Shown piece after piece: positions 15,436-25,140 of a DNA stretch of 64,000 nt. The DNA lies in contig CM022676.1 of the NCBI GenBank assembly GCA_012295275.1, positions 160,641 to 224,640 on the forward strand. The letters run 5' to 3'. The first letter of the stretch is position 1; each line of letters begins with the position of its first letter. The notes below the pieces were generated by a model that saw only the letters and a program-made list of their open reading frames with translations, did not search any database and was not told the DNA's origin. This stretch comes from Chrysomallon squamiferum. Lineage: Eukaryota; Mollusca; Gastropoda; Neomphalida; Peltospiridae. Both the position numbers and the translations under genes were made by a program.

Positions 15436-16380
15436 TTGTTGTTTTTACAATAAATTATTTTATTTACTGAGTTTTTTATTTTGTCATTTGATAGAATGGG
15501 TTTTTAATTTCAGAATTTATTATTTCTTTTGTATTTTATTAATATTCTGATATTTATTTATTATTATATTTTCTGGGAATTTTTGATTAATTGAATTTTG
15601 TTTCTTTTACAATTTTATCTGCATTCAGTACCAGATGTTTCTCTGTATATGTATGTGTGTATGTGAATGTGTGTATTTGTATGTGTATCTATATATATAT
15701 ATATTTGGTAACCAAACTAAAGATCACATCCTTTAGAATGATCTCCCTTTAGTGATATGTGTTCACAAACAAAGATTAGAGTTAGATCCCTTACCTGAGA
15801 TGTATTCACTGAGGAAAGTAAAAATTATATGGATTAGACTTATCTCCCTTAAGTGATATGTGTTCACTGGCCCAGATGTTTCTCTGTATATGTATGTGTG
15901 TATGTGAATGTGTGTAATTGTATGTGTGTCTATATATATATATACTAAGCAAACTAAAAACCTTTAGTCATATGTGTCCACTAACACACATTAGAGTTAG
16001 GTCCCTTACGTAAGATGTACTCACTAAGCAAAGTAGAAATTATATGGATTAGACTTATCTCCCTTTAGTGATACGTGTTCACAAACACAGATTAGTGTTA
16101 GGTCCATTTCTTGAGATGTTCTCACTAAGGAAAGTAAATATTGTATAGATTAGACTTATTTTCTTTTAGTGAAATGTTTTCACAAACACAGATTAGAGTT
16201 ACGTCCATTACTTGAGATGTACTCACTCAGCACAGTAAGAAGTATATCGATCAGACTTATCTCCCTTTAGTGATATGTGTTCTCGAACAGAGATTAGAGT
16301 TAGGTCCCTTACTTGAGATGTACTCACTAAGGAAACTAAAAATTATATCGATTTTCCACATACGCAGAGAAACATCTGAG
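15436..16380 (-). repeat. Inverted segment of the 101-bp satellite and spacer
   Basis: From about 15436 the spacer and then the monomers read in reverse complement, for example GTGATATGTGTTCAC in place of GTGAACACATATCAC. Forward orientation resumes after about 16380. At the left junction the arms 15337-15435 and 15597-15700 are inverted copies, giving a potential hairpin of about 100 bp per arm. A second reversed piece with its own (TA)n tract lies at 15870-15950. Confidence 0.85.
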
Positions 16381-17510
16381 ATGTACTCGATTTTAAAATG
16401 TATTGTGAAAAATCGATATAATTTTTGGTTTCCTTAGTGAATACATCTCACGTAAGGGACCTAACTCTAATCTGTGTTCGTGAACGCATATCACTAAAGG
16501 GAGATAAATCTATTCCATATAATTTTTACTTTCCTCAGTGAATACATCTCAAGTAATTGACCAAACTCTAGTCTGTGTTTCTGAACACATATCACTAAAG
16601 CGAGATAATTCTAAAGGATATGATTTTTAGTTTGCTTAGTATATATATATATAGATAGATAGATACACATATCATTACACACACTCACATACACAAACAC
16701 ATATAAAGAGAAACGTCTGTTACTGAATGGAGATAAAATTGTAAAAGAAAGAAAATTCAATTAATTAAAAATTCCCAGCAAATTTAATAATAAATAAATA
16801 TCAGAATATTAATAAAATACAAAAGAAATAATAAATTCTGCATTTAAAAACCCAGTCTATCAAATGACAAAATAAAAAACTCAGTAAATAAAATAATTTA
16901 TTGTAAAAACAAGTAAAGTAGACATTATAGAATATATAAATAAGTAAAGAAATAAATAAAGTATCAAACTGTTTTTTGGAAAATCGATACAATTTTTAGT
17001 TTCCTTAGTGAGTACATCTCACGTAAGGGAACTAACTCTAATCTGTGTTCTTGAACGCATATCACTAAAGGGAGATAAGTCTAATCGATAAAATTTTTAC
17101 TTTCCTCAGTGAATACATCTCAAGTAAGGTACCTAACTCTAATCTTTGTTTGTGAACACATATCACTAAAAGGAGATAAGTCTGGTCTATATAATTTTTA
17201 CATTCCTTAGTGAGTACATCTCAAGTAATGGACCAAACTCTAGTCTGTGTTTCTGAACACATATCACTAAAGATAGATAAGTCTAATCCATATAATTTTT
17301 AGTTTGCTTAGTGAGTACATCTCATATAACGGACCTAAGTGTAAGGTTTGTTTGTGAACACATGTCACTAAAGGGAGATAAGTCTAATCCATATAATTTT
17401 TAGTTTGCTTAGTGAGTACATCTCACGTAAGGGACCTAACCGTAATGTGTGTTAGTGAACATATATCACTAAAGGGCGATAAGTCTAATCGATATCATTT
17501 TTAGTTTGTA

Positions 17511-18113
17511 TACCACGTATATTTTCAGTGAAGGTCAGACTTTCTTGGATATTCGCCATATGGCTATGTTATGGGATGGAATGAATTTTTTTTTTTACCA
17601 TCATAATACTTGCAGGATATTGTTGATTAAATTAACTCAGTGTAAGTTTAATCCAGTTCGAAGATCAAAATAAGCGCTAATTAAATATCGAAATATGATA
17701 ACCTAAGATAAACAAAATGCACAACTTCAATATGAAAACATACGCTAAGACAATATATTCAGATTAACTGCGTTAACGGATGCTCTTTGCCAGGAAGTAG
17801 GAACAGCGATTTCTAATTGTCGGAACTTTTAAATCTCTCTCATTTCGGTGTTGTGTAAAACATGTTTTTCAGGAGACCGGGCTGACACCAGGCGTGTCTC
17901 TCTCAGTGTTTGAATGAATGTGTGTCTTCAGACGCCTAGTAGATACCATTTATTTTATTACTTTTGTGTTCGTGCTTTAAGACTGTGTACACGACTGAAT
18001 ACTATTTTGTTTTCAGACTGTGATACTGAACACGACTGACTACTATTTTGTTTTCAAACTATTTTGAGAGAAAAGAAAGTAAAGAAAAAAGATAAAAAAA
18101 AAAAATAGATAAT

Positions 18114-18174
<61 letters not shown>

Positions 18175-18357
18175 AATAATAGTGCACATAATTAAAAAAA
18201 AACAAAGCTTTATAAGTGAATTCTTAAAATAATTATTATTTCGTTTATCTGCTGATTAATCACATGAAAATATGACGATAATTAGTATCACAGGTCTAGT
18301 TGAGAATATTACAAACACGTGTACATTGACTTTATATTAAGTGTTTGTTATCTGCAG
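17511..18357. other. Intergenic or intronic AT-rich sequence
   Basis: No open frame or domain is recognised. It contains a duplicated short phrase (ACGACTGAATACTATTTTG at 17991 and a near copy at 18032) and an (AAT)n tract at about 18107-18180. Confidence 0.6.
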
Positions 18358-18430
18358 TGGATGGAAACTGAGGGTCTTGGGCAGCAGTGAAAAGTGAAGA
18401 TTGCAGCGCGCCTACAAATACTGACAGATA
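18358..18430 (+). pseudogene. Decayed TSP1 exon
   Basis: After a good acceptor (TTATCTGCAG, ending at 18357) the phase-1 reading gives DGN, a TGA at 18369-18371, then GSW. Intact TSP1 exons commonly begin V/N-D/N-G-x-W-x-x-W, and the TGA sits where the first Trp codon (TGG) would be. Only the start of the domain is readable and no donor is evident. It lies upstream of three better TSP1 exons on the same strand with the same acceptor phase, which supports common origin. Homology rests on a short stretch, so confidence is moderate. Confidence 0.5.
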
Positions 18431-18639
18431 CGTAGACAGACAGATAGAGAGGTAGGTAGTTCGTCAGAGTTGGTAGTATACCGAAAGCCACATCCAACTA
18501 TACTGATTGTTATGTACACATGCGTACTGATAACTGTTTCAGATGTTTTGTGTAAGTCTGTTTTCTGCCTAAGACAGTATACTTTTAACTGAGTATATGA
18601 TATGTTTTTCTCTGTGTGTATGAATGTATTGCTATTTTT

Positions 18640-18830
18640 TGTATGCTATGTATATATGTAGCTGTATGTATGTATGAAGGTATGTATGCATGTATGTAGG
18701 TAGGTATGTAGGCAGGTATGCATAGGTGATATGTTTGTATGTTTGTGCATATGTTTGTATTTAGATGTGTATGTAAGTATGTATACGTGTAAATGTATGT
18801 AGTAGGTAGGTAGGTATTCGTGGGTGTAAC
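18640..18830. repeat. GTAT-rich simple repeat
   Basis: Imperfect TATGTATG / GTAGGTAG repeats in the interval before the TSP1 exon at 18879. Confidence 0.8.
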
Positions 18831-18878
18831 TAGGTTTGTGGATGATGCAAGACTTACGTATAAAATGTTACGTTGCAG

Positions 18879-19023
18879 TGGACGGTGGTTGGAGTGAGTG
18901 GAAAAAGTTAGACTACGTGGGGCAGTGCACTGTTACCTGTGCCCAGGGGTGCCGGGCTGAAATGTCCTGGAAGTCACGTGATCAGTGTGGCAGAGATTTG
19001 TAACACAAATATTACTTGTTCAG
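18879..19023 (+). CDS. TSP1-domain exon with a one-base length shift
   Basis: The acceptor TTGCAG ends at 18878. The phase-1 reading gives DGGWSEW then CTVTCAQG, a standard TSP1 start (W-x-x-W and C-x-x-x-C). That frame stops at TAA 19001-19003. From about 18945 an adjacent frame continues as a normal TSP1 tail, with Cys residues followed by ICNTNITCSG, and reaches a donor CAG|GTGCTG at 19023/19024. The exon is 145 bp, whereas its two downstream siblings are 192 and 168 bp and keep phase 1-1, so a symmetric exon should be 144 or 147 bp. One extra base, or two missing, in the G-rich run CAGGGGTGCCGGG would explain this. It is either a true frameshift (pseudoexon or truncated isoform) or a homopolymer error in the assembly. 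Confidence 0.7.
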
Positions 19024-19513
19024 GTGCTGAGTCTCTTTATTTATTCATCTGAGTAGAAAATATCAAAATAGAGAATGCAGGTTAAAAAGCAACAAAGTCG
19101 TAAAACTGTTGGTTATTTTTGTATTTCTTTCACTTTCATTGTCATATTCTAAGATAATTCAAATCTGGTTATATTTAAGAAGTAAGAAATTCAATGTGAC
19201 GTTTTATAATTTGTCACCATTTCCCAGTCTAAGTAGATTAGAAGTAGCTGAAGTGACTTTCTTCTTCAGTGTCATTATTTTACTAAAACAACGTTTTGCA
19301 CAATATGATGATTAATACACACACACTTACATATATATATATACATACATTCTCAGAAACACACACACATACAGACCTTGGAACAAACATCTCCACACAC
19401 TGAGTAAAGAGGACTGGGCTGGACACTCCAAATATCAGTGTATGTTTAAATATTTGCTTGTGGAATGCTGTCTCAGTAAATAAAGATTGTAATTTGTCTT
19501 GATCATCTGCCAG
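19024..19513 (+). other. Intron between TSP1 exons
   Basis: Runs from the donor at 19024 to the acceptor CTGCCAG at 19513. No other feature is seen except a short CA/TA-rich run at about 19316-19375. Confidence 0.6.
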
Positions 19514-19705
19514 TTAATGGTGGCTGGGGTCAGTGGAAAAACATGAGTTTCAGCAGCTGCAACACATCGTGTGAAACTGGGGTGATGACGATACTCCAGA
19601 CTCGAGACTGCGACAGTCCCAGTCCTGCTCTGGGCGGACGACCGTGCCGAAGAAGCAGGAACCAAACGACTGTAGATGTGTGCAACCAACACATACCTTG
19701 TGCAG
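19514..19705 (+). CDS. TSP1-domain exon (complete domain)
   Basis: This 192-bp exon is flanked by AG (ending 19513) and GT (19706) and is phase 1 at both ends. The encoded ~64 residues start NGGWGQW and contain six cysteines in TSP1 order: SSCNTSC, TRDC, GRPC, VC and PCA. The W-x-x-W and R-D-C elements typical of TSP1 layers are present. Three N-glycosylation sequons (NMS, NTS, NQT) fit an extracellular domain. TSP1 modules mediate binding to matrix, glycosaminoglycans or other proteins in secreted and membrane proteins; which protein this belongs to cannot be told. It lies 490 bp after the frameshifted TSP1 exon and 521 bp before the next. I found no signal peptide or start codon for this gene in the window, so it is an internal part of a larger or truncated gene. 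Confidence 0.9.
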
Positions 19706-19936
19706 GTAAACCGAGAAGAAGGTGACAGAAAAATAAACAACTTTTCTGAGTAACTGTTACATACAGTTTGCAGAGAAGTACGTACAGGAAAATAAAAGGT
19801 TGTCAGAATTGACAAGCACACCAGAACCAAGACATGTTGACAGTATACAGATATGTTAGAGAGATGACGTATACTTACAGTTTACATGTCATGTTACTAA
19901 CAACTGAATTGCTAATATTAAGTAAAGAAAAATCTG

Positions 19937-20168
19937 GAGAAATGTCACAGACAAGTAAAGTTTAGAGAAATTTCACAGATAAGTATAGTTTAGAGAAATG
20001 TCATAAATAAGAAAAGTTTAGAGAAATGTCATAGATAAGTAGAGTTTAGAGAATTATCACAGATAAGTAGAGTTTAGAGAAATGTCAAAGATAACTAAAA
20101 TTTTGAGAAATGTCAGAGATAAGTAGAGTATAGAGAAATGTCACAGATAAGTGAAGTTTAGAGAAATG
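19937..20168 (+). repeat. 28-bp minisatellite in TSP1 intron
   Basis: About eight tandem 28-bp units of the form GAGAAATGTCACAGATAAGT followed by a short variable AGTTTA tail. It lies wholly within the intron between TSP1 exons 19514-19705 and 20227-20394. Confidence 0.9.
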
Positions 20169-20226
20169 AAGCCTTATTAATATTAATGTTTATTTGGTTT
20201 ATTTGAAACAAATATTGTCTCTGCAG

Positions 20227-20394
20227 TGAATGGACAGTGGTCAACATGGTATCGGCTCGTTGTCGGCCAGTGTGTCAACTGTGTACGGATTGTGACGTTA
20301 GGCAGGAACTGTACAAACCCAGTCCCCGTGGGGTCGGGATTTCCATGCAGCGTATACTATTCCAGTGAGACGACAGAGTCGTGTAACTGTAATG
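20227..20394 (+). CDS. TSP1-domain exon (diverged, complete)
   Basis: This 168-bp exon follows the acceptor CTCTGCAG and ends at the donor AATG|GTTAGT, phase 1 at both ends. The ~56 residues start NGQWSTW and contain six cysteines (GQC, VNC, RNC, FPC, ESC, NCN), consistent with a TSP1 fold, though the C-x-x-C spacing near the start differs from the exon upstream. It is the last TSP1 exon seen. Immediately downstream is 3.9 kb of minisatellite, and no following exon or terminator could be found, so either the next intron is at least 3.9 kb or the gene is broken here. Confidence 0.8.
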
Positions 20395-23300
20395 GTTAGT
20401 GTTGATAATAATGACTTATAGTGACGTCAGTGTTGATAGTAATGAAATGCAGTGACGTCAGTGTTGCTAATTATGACATGTAGTGACGTCAGTGTTGCTA
20501 ATAATGCCTTGTAGTGACGACAGTCTTGCAAATAGTTACTTGTAGTGACGTCAGTGTTGATAACAATGACATGTTTTAAGTCAGTGTTGCTAACAATGAC
20601 GTACTGACGTCAGTGTTGCTAATAATGACTTGTAGTGACGTCAGTGTTGCAAATGAGGAAGAGTAGAGACATCAGTGTTGCTAATAATTATATGTAGTGA
20701 CGTCAGTGATGCTAATAATGACTTGTAGTGACGTCAATGTTGCTATTAATGACTAGTAGTTACGTCAGTTTTGCTAATAATGAGGTACTGACGTCAATGT
20801 TCACAATAATCACTGATAGTGAAGTCAATGTTGCTAATAACGACTTCTAGTGACGTCAGTGTTGCTAATGAGGTCTTGTAATAATGTCAGACTTGCTAAT
20901 GAGCACTACTAGTGACGTCAGTGTTGCTAATAATGACTTAAAGTGACGTCATCGTTGCTAACTATGACATGGATTAATTCAGTGTTGCTAGTAATGACTT
21001 GTAGTGACATCGGTGTTGCTAATGACTTGTACTGACTTCAGTTTTGCTAATAATGATCGGTAATGAAGTGAGAGTTGCTAATGAGGACTAGTAGTTACGT
21101 CAGTGTTGCTAATAATGACTTGTAGTGACGGTGCTGTTGCTAAAAATGATATATAGTGACATCAGTTTTGCTAATAATGATCGGTAATGAAGTCAGTGTT
21201 GCTAATAATGACATGTAGTGATGTCAGTGTTGCTAATAATGACTTATAGTTATATCAGTTTTGCTAATGATGACTTGTAGTGACAGTGGTGTTGCTAATA
21301 ATGACTTGAAGGGACGTCAGTGTTGTTAATAATGACTTGTACTGAGGTCATAACAAAGGTCAAAAGGTCAGTGTACCCCAATATTCTTCAATCCTTGTCA
21401 TATTGCCTTTTCAACAATACCAATTTTAGGAAGATTGTTCGGGTTTAAAAATAATTTTTTCGCTGTTTTCACACAGAATGACCCCTTGCAGCGATGTCAG
21501 ATTTCCTAATAATGACATGAAATGACGCCATTGTTACTAACAATGACATGTATTAAGTCAGTGTTGCTAGTAATGAATTGTAATGAAGTCATAACAAAGG
21601 TCAAAAACGTCAGTGTACCCTGTCATTCTTCAATACTTATCATCTTGCTTTTTCAACATTATCAATTTTATGAAGATTGTTCGGGTTTATAAATTTATGT
21701 TTTCGATCTTCTGAAAAGGAATGACCCCTAGAACTGATGTCAGGTTTGATAATAATGACTTGTAGTGACGTCTGTGTTGATAATAATGACTTGTAGTGAT
21801 ATCCATCTTGCTAATAATGACATGTAGTGACGTCAATGTTGCTAATGATGACTTGTAGTGACGTCAGCGTTCCTAATCATAACTTGTAGTGACGTCAATG
21901 TTACTAATAACTGCTTGTGGTGACGTCAGTGTTGCTAATGATGACTTGTAGTGCGGTCAGTGTTGCTTATAATCACCTGTGTGACGTCAGTGTTGCTAAT
22001 AATGACTTGTACTGACGTCAGTGTTGCCAATAAGGTATACTAGTGACGTAAGTGTTGCTATTAATGACGTGTTGTGACGTCAGTGTTGCAGAGGTGGACT
22101 ATTAGTGACGTCGGTGTTACTAATAATGATATATAGTGACGTCAGTGTTCCTAATGAGGATTAGTAGTGACGTCAGTGTTGCTAATAATGACTTTTAGTG
22201 ACGTCAATGTTCCTAATAATGACTTGTAGCGACGTCAGTGTTCCTAACAATCACATTTGTTAACTCAGTATTCCTAGTAATGACTTGTACTGACGTCGGT
22301 GTTGCTAATGTTGACTTGCAGTGACGTCAATGTTGCTAATGATGACTTGTAGTAATGCTAGCATTGCTAATCATATCTTGTATTGACGTCAGTGTTGCTA
22401 ATGATGACTTGTAGTGACGTCAACATAGCTAATAATGATTTGTACTGACGTCAGTGTTGCTAATGATGATATGTAGTGACGTCAATGTTTCTACTAATGA
22501 CTTGTACTGACGTCAGCGTTGCTAATCATAACTTCTAGTGACGTCAATATTGCTAATAATGACTTGTACTGACGTCAGTGTTGCTAATGATATGTAGTGA
22601 CGTCAATGTTTCTACTAATGACTTCCACTGAGGTCAGCGTTGCTAATCATAACTTGTAGTGACGTCAATGTTACTAATGACTGATTGTGGTGACGTCAGT
22701 GTTGCTAATAATGGCTTGCAGTGACGTCATCGTTGCTAAGAATTACATGTATTAAGTCAGTGTTGCTAATAATAACTTATAGTGACGTCATTGTTCCTAA
22801 TAATGACTTGTACTGACGTCAGTGTTGTTAATGACGACCAGTTGTGACTTATTATAACGTCATGTAACCAATAAGGACTAGTAGTGACGCTATTAATGAC
22901 GTTTTGTGACGTCAGTGTTGCACAGGAGGACTATTAGTGACGTCGGTGTTACTAATAATGATATATAGTGACGTCAGTGTTTCTAATAATGATTTGTAAT
23001 GACGTCAGTGTTCCTAATGAGGAGTAGTAGTGACGTTAGTGTTGCTAATAATGACTCGTAGTGACGTCAATGTTGCTAATGATGACTTGTACAGGCGTAA
23101 GTGTTGCTTATGATGATATATATAGTGACGTCAGTGTTGCTTATAATAACTGGTAGTGACGTCAGTGTTGCTCATAATGACTGGTACTGAGGTCAGTGTT
23201 GCTAATGACGACCAGTAGTGACTTCTAAAGACGTCAGTGTTGAAATAAGGACTATTATTAGCAAATTGCTAATAATGATGTTCAGTGACGTCAATGTTGC

Positions 23301-24262
23301 TAGTTATGACTTGTAGTGACGTCAGCGTTGCTAATCATAACTTGTAGTGACGTCAGTGTTGCTGATGATGACTTGTCGCGATGTCAATATTACTAATGAT
23401 GACTTGTTGTGACGTCACTGTTGCTTATAATAACTTGTACTGACGCCAGTGTTACTTATGACGACTAGTACTGACGTATTATGACGTCAGTGTTGCTATT
23501 ACGGACTGGTAGTGACGTCAGATTTCCTAATAATGACGTGTAGTCACGTCAGTTTTTGTAATGAGGACTAGTAGTGACGTCAGTGTTGCTATTAATGAGG
23601 TATAGTGATATCAGTGTTGCTAATGATGACTTGTACTGACGGTGTTGTTGCCAATGAGGACTAGTAGTGACGTCATTGTTGCTGATGAGCACTAGTAGTG
23701 ATGTCAATGTTGCTAATGAGGCCTAGTAGTGACTTCAGTGTTGCTAATAATGACTTGTACTGACGTCATTGTTGCTTATAATGACTTGTAGTGACGTCAG
23801 TGTTGCTAATAATGACTTAAAATGACGTCGTCGTTGCTAACTATGACATGTATTAATTCAGTGTTGCTAGTAATGACTTGTAGTGACATCGGTGTTGCTA
23901 ATAATGACTTGTACTGACTTCAGTTTTGCTAATAATGACTTGTAGTCACGTCAGTGTTTCTAACAAGGACTAGTAGTTACGTCAGTGTTGCTATTAATGA
24001 CTTGTAGTGATGTCAGTGTTGCTGATGAGGGCTAGTACTAACGTCACTGCTGGTAATAATGATATGTAATGACATCAGTGTTGCTGATAATGACAGGTAG
24101 TGACGTCATTGTTGCTAATAATGAAATGTTAGATAAATGTAGTTAACGATGAGGTCTGTTCTAAATAATTTCCTAGATGCGGATATAGCAGAACGAGCTG
24201 TAGTGATTTGTAATGACGTCCGAGTTGCTAATGAGGACTAATAGTGACGTCAGTGTTGCTAA
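20395..24262 (+). repeat. 31-bp minisatellite carrying the CRE palindrome
   Basis: About 120 tandem units of about 31 bp, consensus GTGTTGCTAATAATGACTTG followed by TAGTGACGTCA. More than fifty units keep a perfect TGACGTCA octamer by hand count, and many others differ by one base. TGACGTCA is the consensus cAMP-response element bound by CREB/ATF bZIP dimers. The array starts right after the donor of the TSP1 exon at 20394 and ends at the dispersed segment at 24266. No coding potential is seen. Confidence 0.95.
21340..21740 (+). repeat. Pair of ~140-bp non-CRE inserts in the minisatellite
   Basis: Two related segments, about 21345-21490 and 21585-21730, each start GTCATAACAAAGGTCAAA, pass through GAAGATTGTTCGGGTTTA and end near GAATGACCCCT. 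About 90 bp of ordinary 31-bp units lie between them. They look like one insertion duplicated together with flanking units. Confidence 0.8.
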
Positions 24263-24265
24263 TAT

Positions 24266-25140
<875 letters not shown>

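Larger units (their letters stand above)
2304..17000 (+). repeat. Family of ~370-bp (TA)n / A-rich spacers inside the satellite
   Basis: Each spacer begins with a (TA)n tract, continues through a CA-rich stretch and an A-rich stretch, and ends GTTGATTTCTTTTGTGAG, where it rejoins a monomer. Approximate + strand copies: 2304-2760, 3471-3840, 4345-4712, 5321-5770, 6305-6685, 7616-7998, 8497-8868, 9338-9712, 10415-10789, 11286-11651, 12049-12412, 13115-13480, 13875-14232, 14643-15012, 15313-15435 (partial) and 16637-17000. An inverted partial copy lies at 15440-15710. Spacer plus monomers form a higher-order unit of roughly 750-1300 bp. On the minus strand most spacers read as a hydrophobic frame of 62-80 codons starting MRCTHKRNQQ; I do not treat this as a gene. 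Confidence 0.9.
1..17510 (+). repeat. 101-bp satellite block with higher-order organisation
   Basis: Tandem monomers of 101 bp. Each is a dimer of a 58-bp half starting GTGAACACATATCACTAAAG and a 43-bp half starting GTGAGTACATCTCACGTACG; the halves are visibly related. Roughly a hundred monomers are present, in runs broken by about sixteen copies of a ~370-bp spacer. The first 2.29 kb has no spacer. The block ends near 17510, where the sequence changes to unrelated DNA. Monomers right of about 15000 are more diverged than those to the left, as expected at the edge of an array. No gene is visible inside. Confidence 0.95.

Noticed and set aside
1-17510. CRISPR array (regular repeats with spacers)
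   Set aside because: Units are head-to-tail monomers without unique spacers, and the DNA is eukaryotic.
19435-19830. 131-codon minus-strand frame
   Set aside because: It is the antisense shadow of the TSP1 exon 19514-19705, whose domain, splice sites and glycosylation sites support the + strand.
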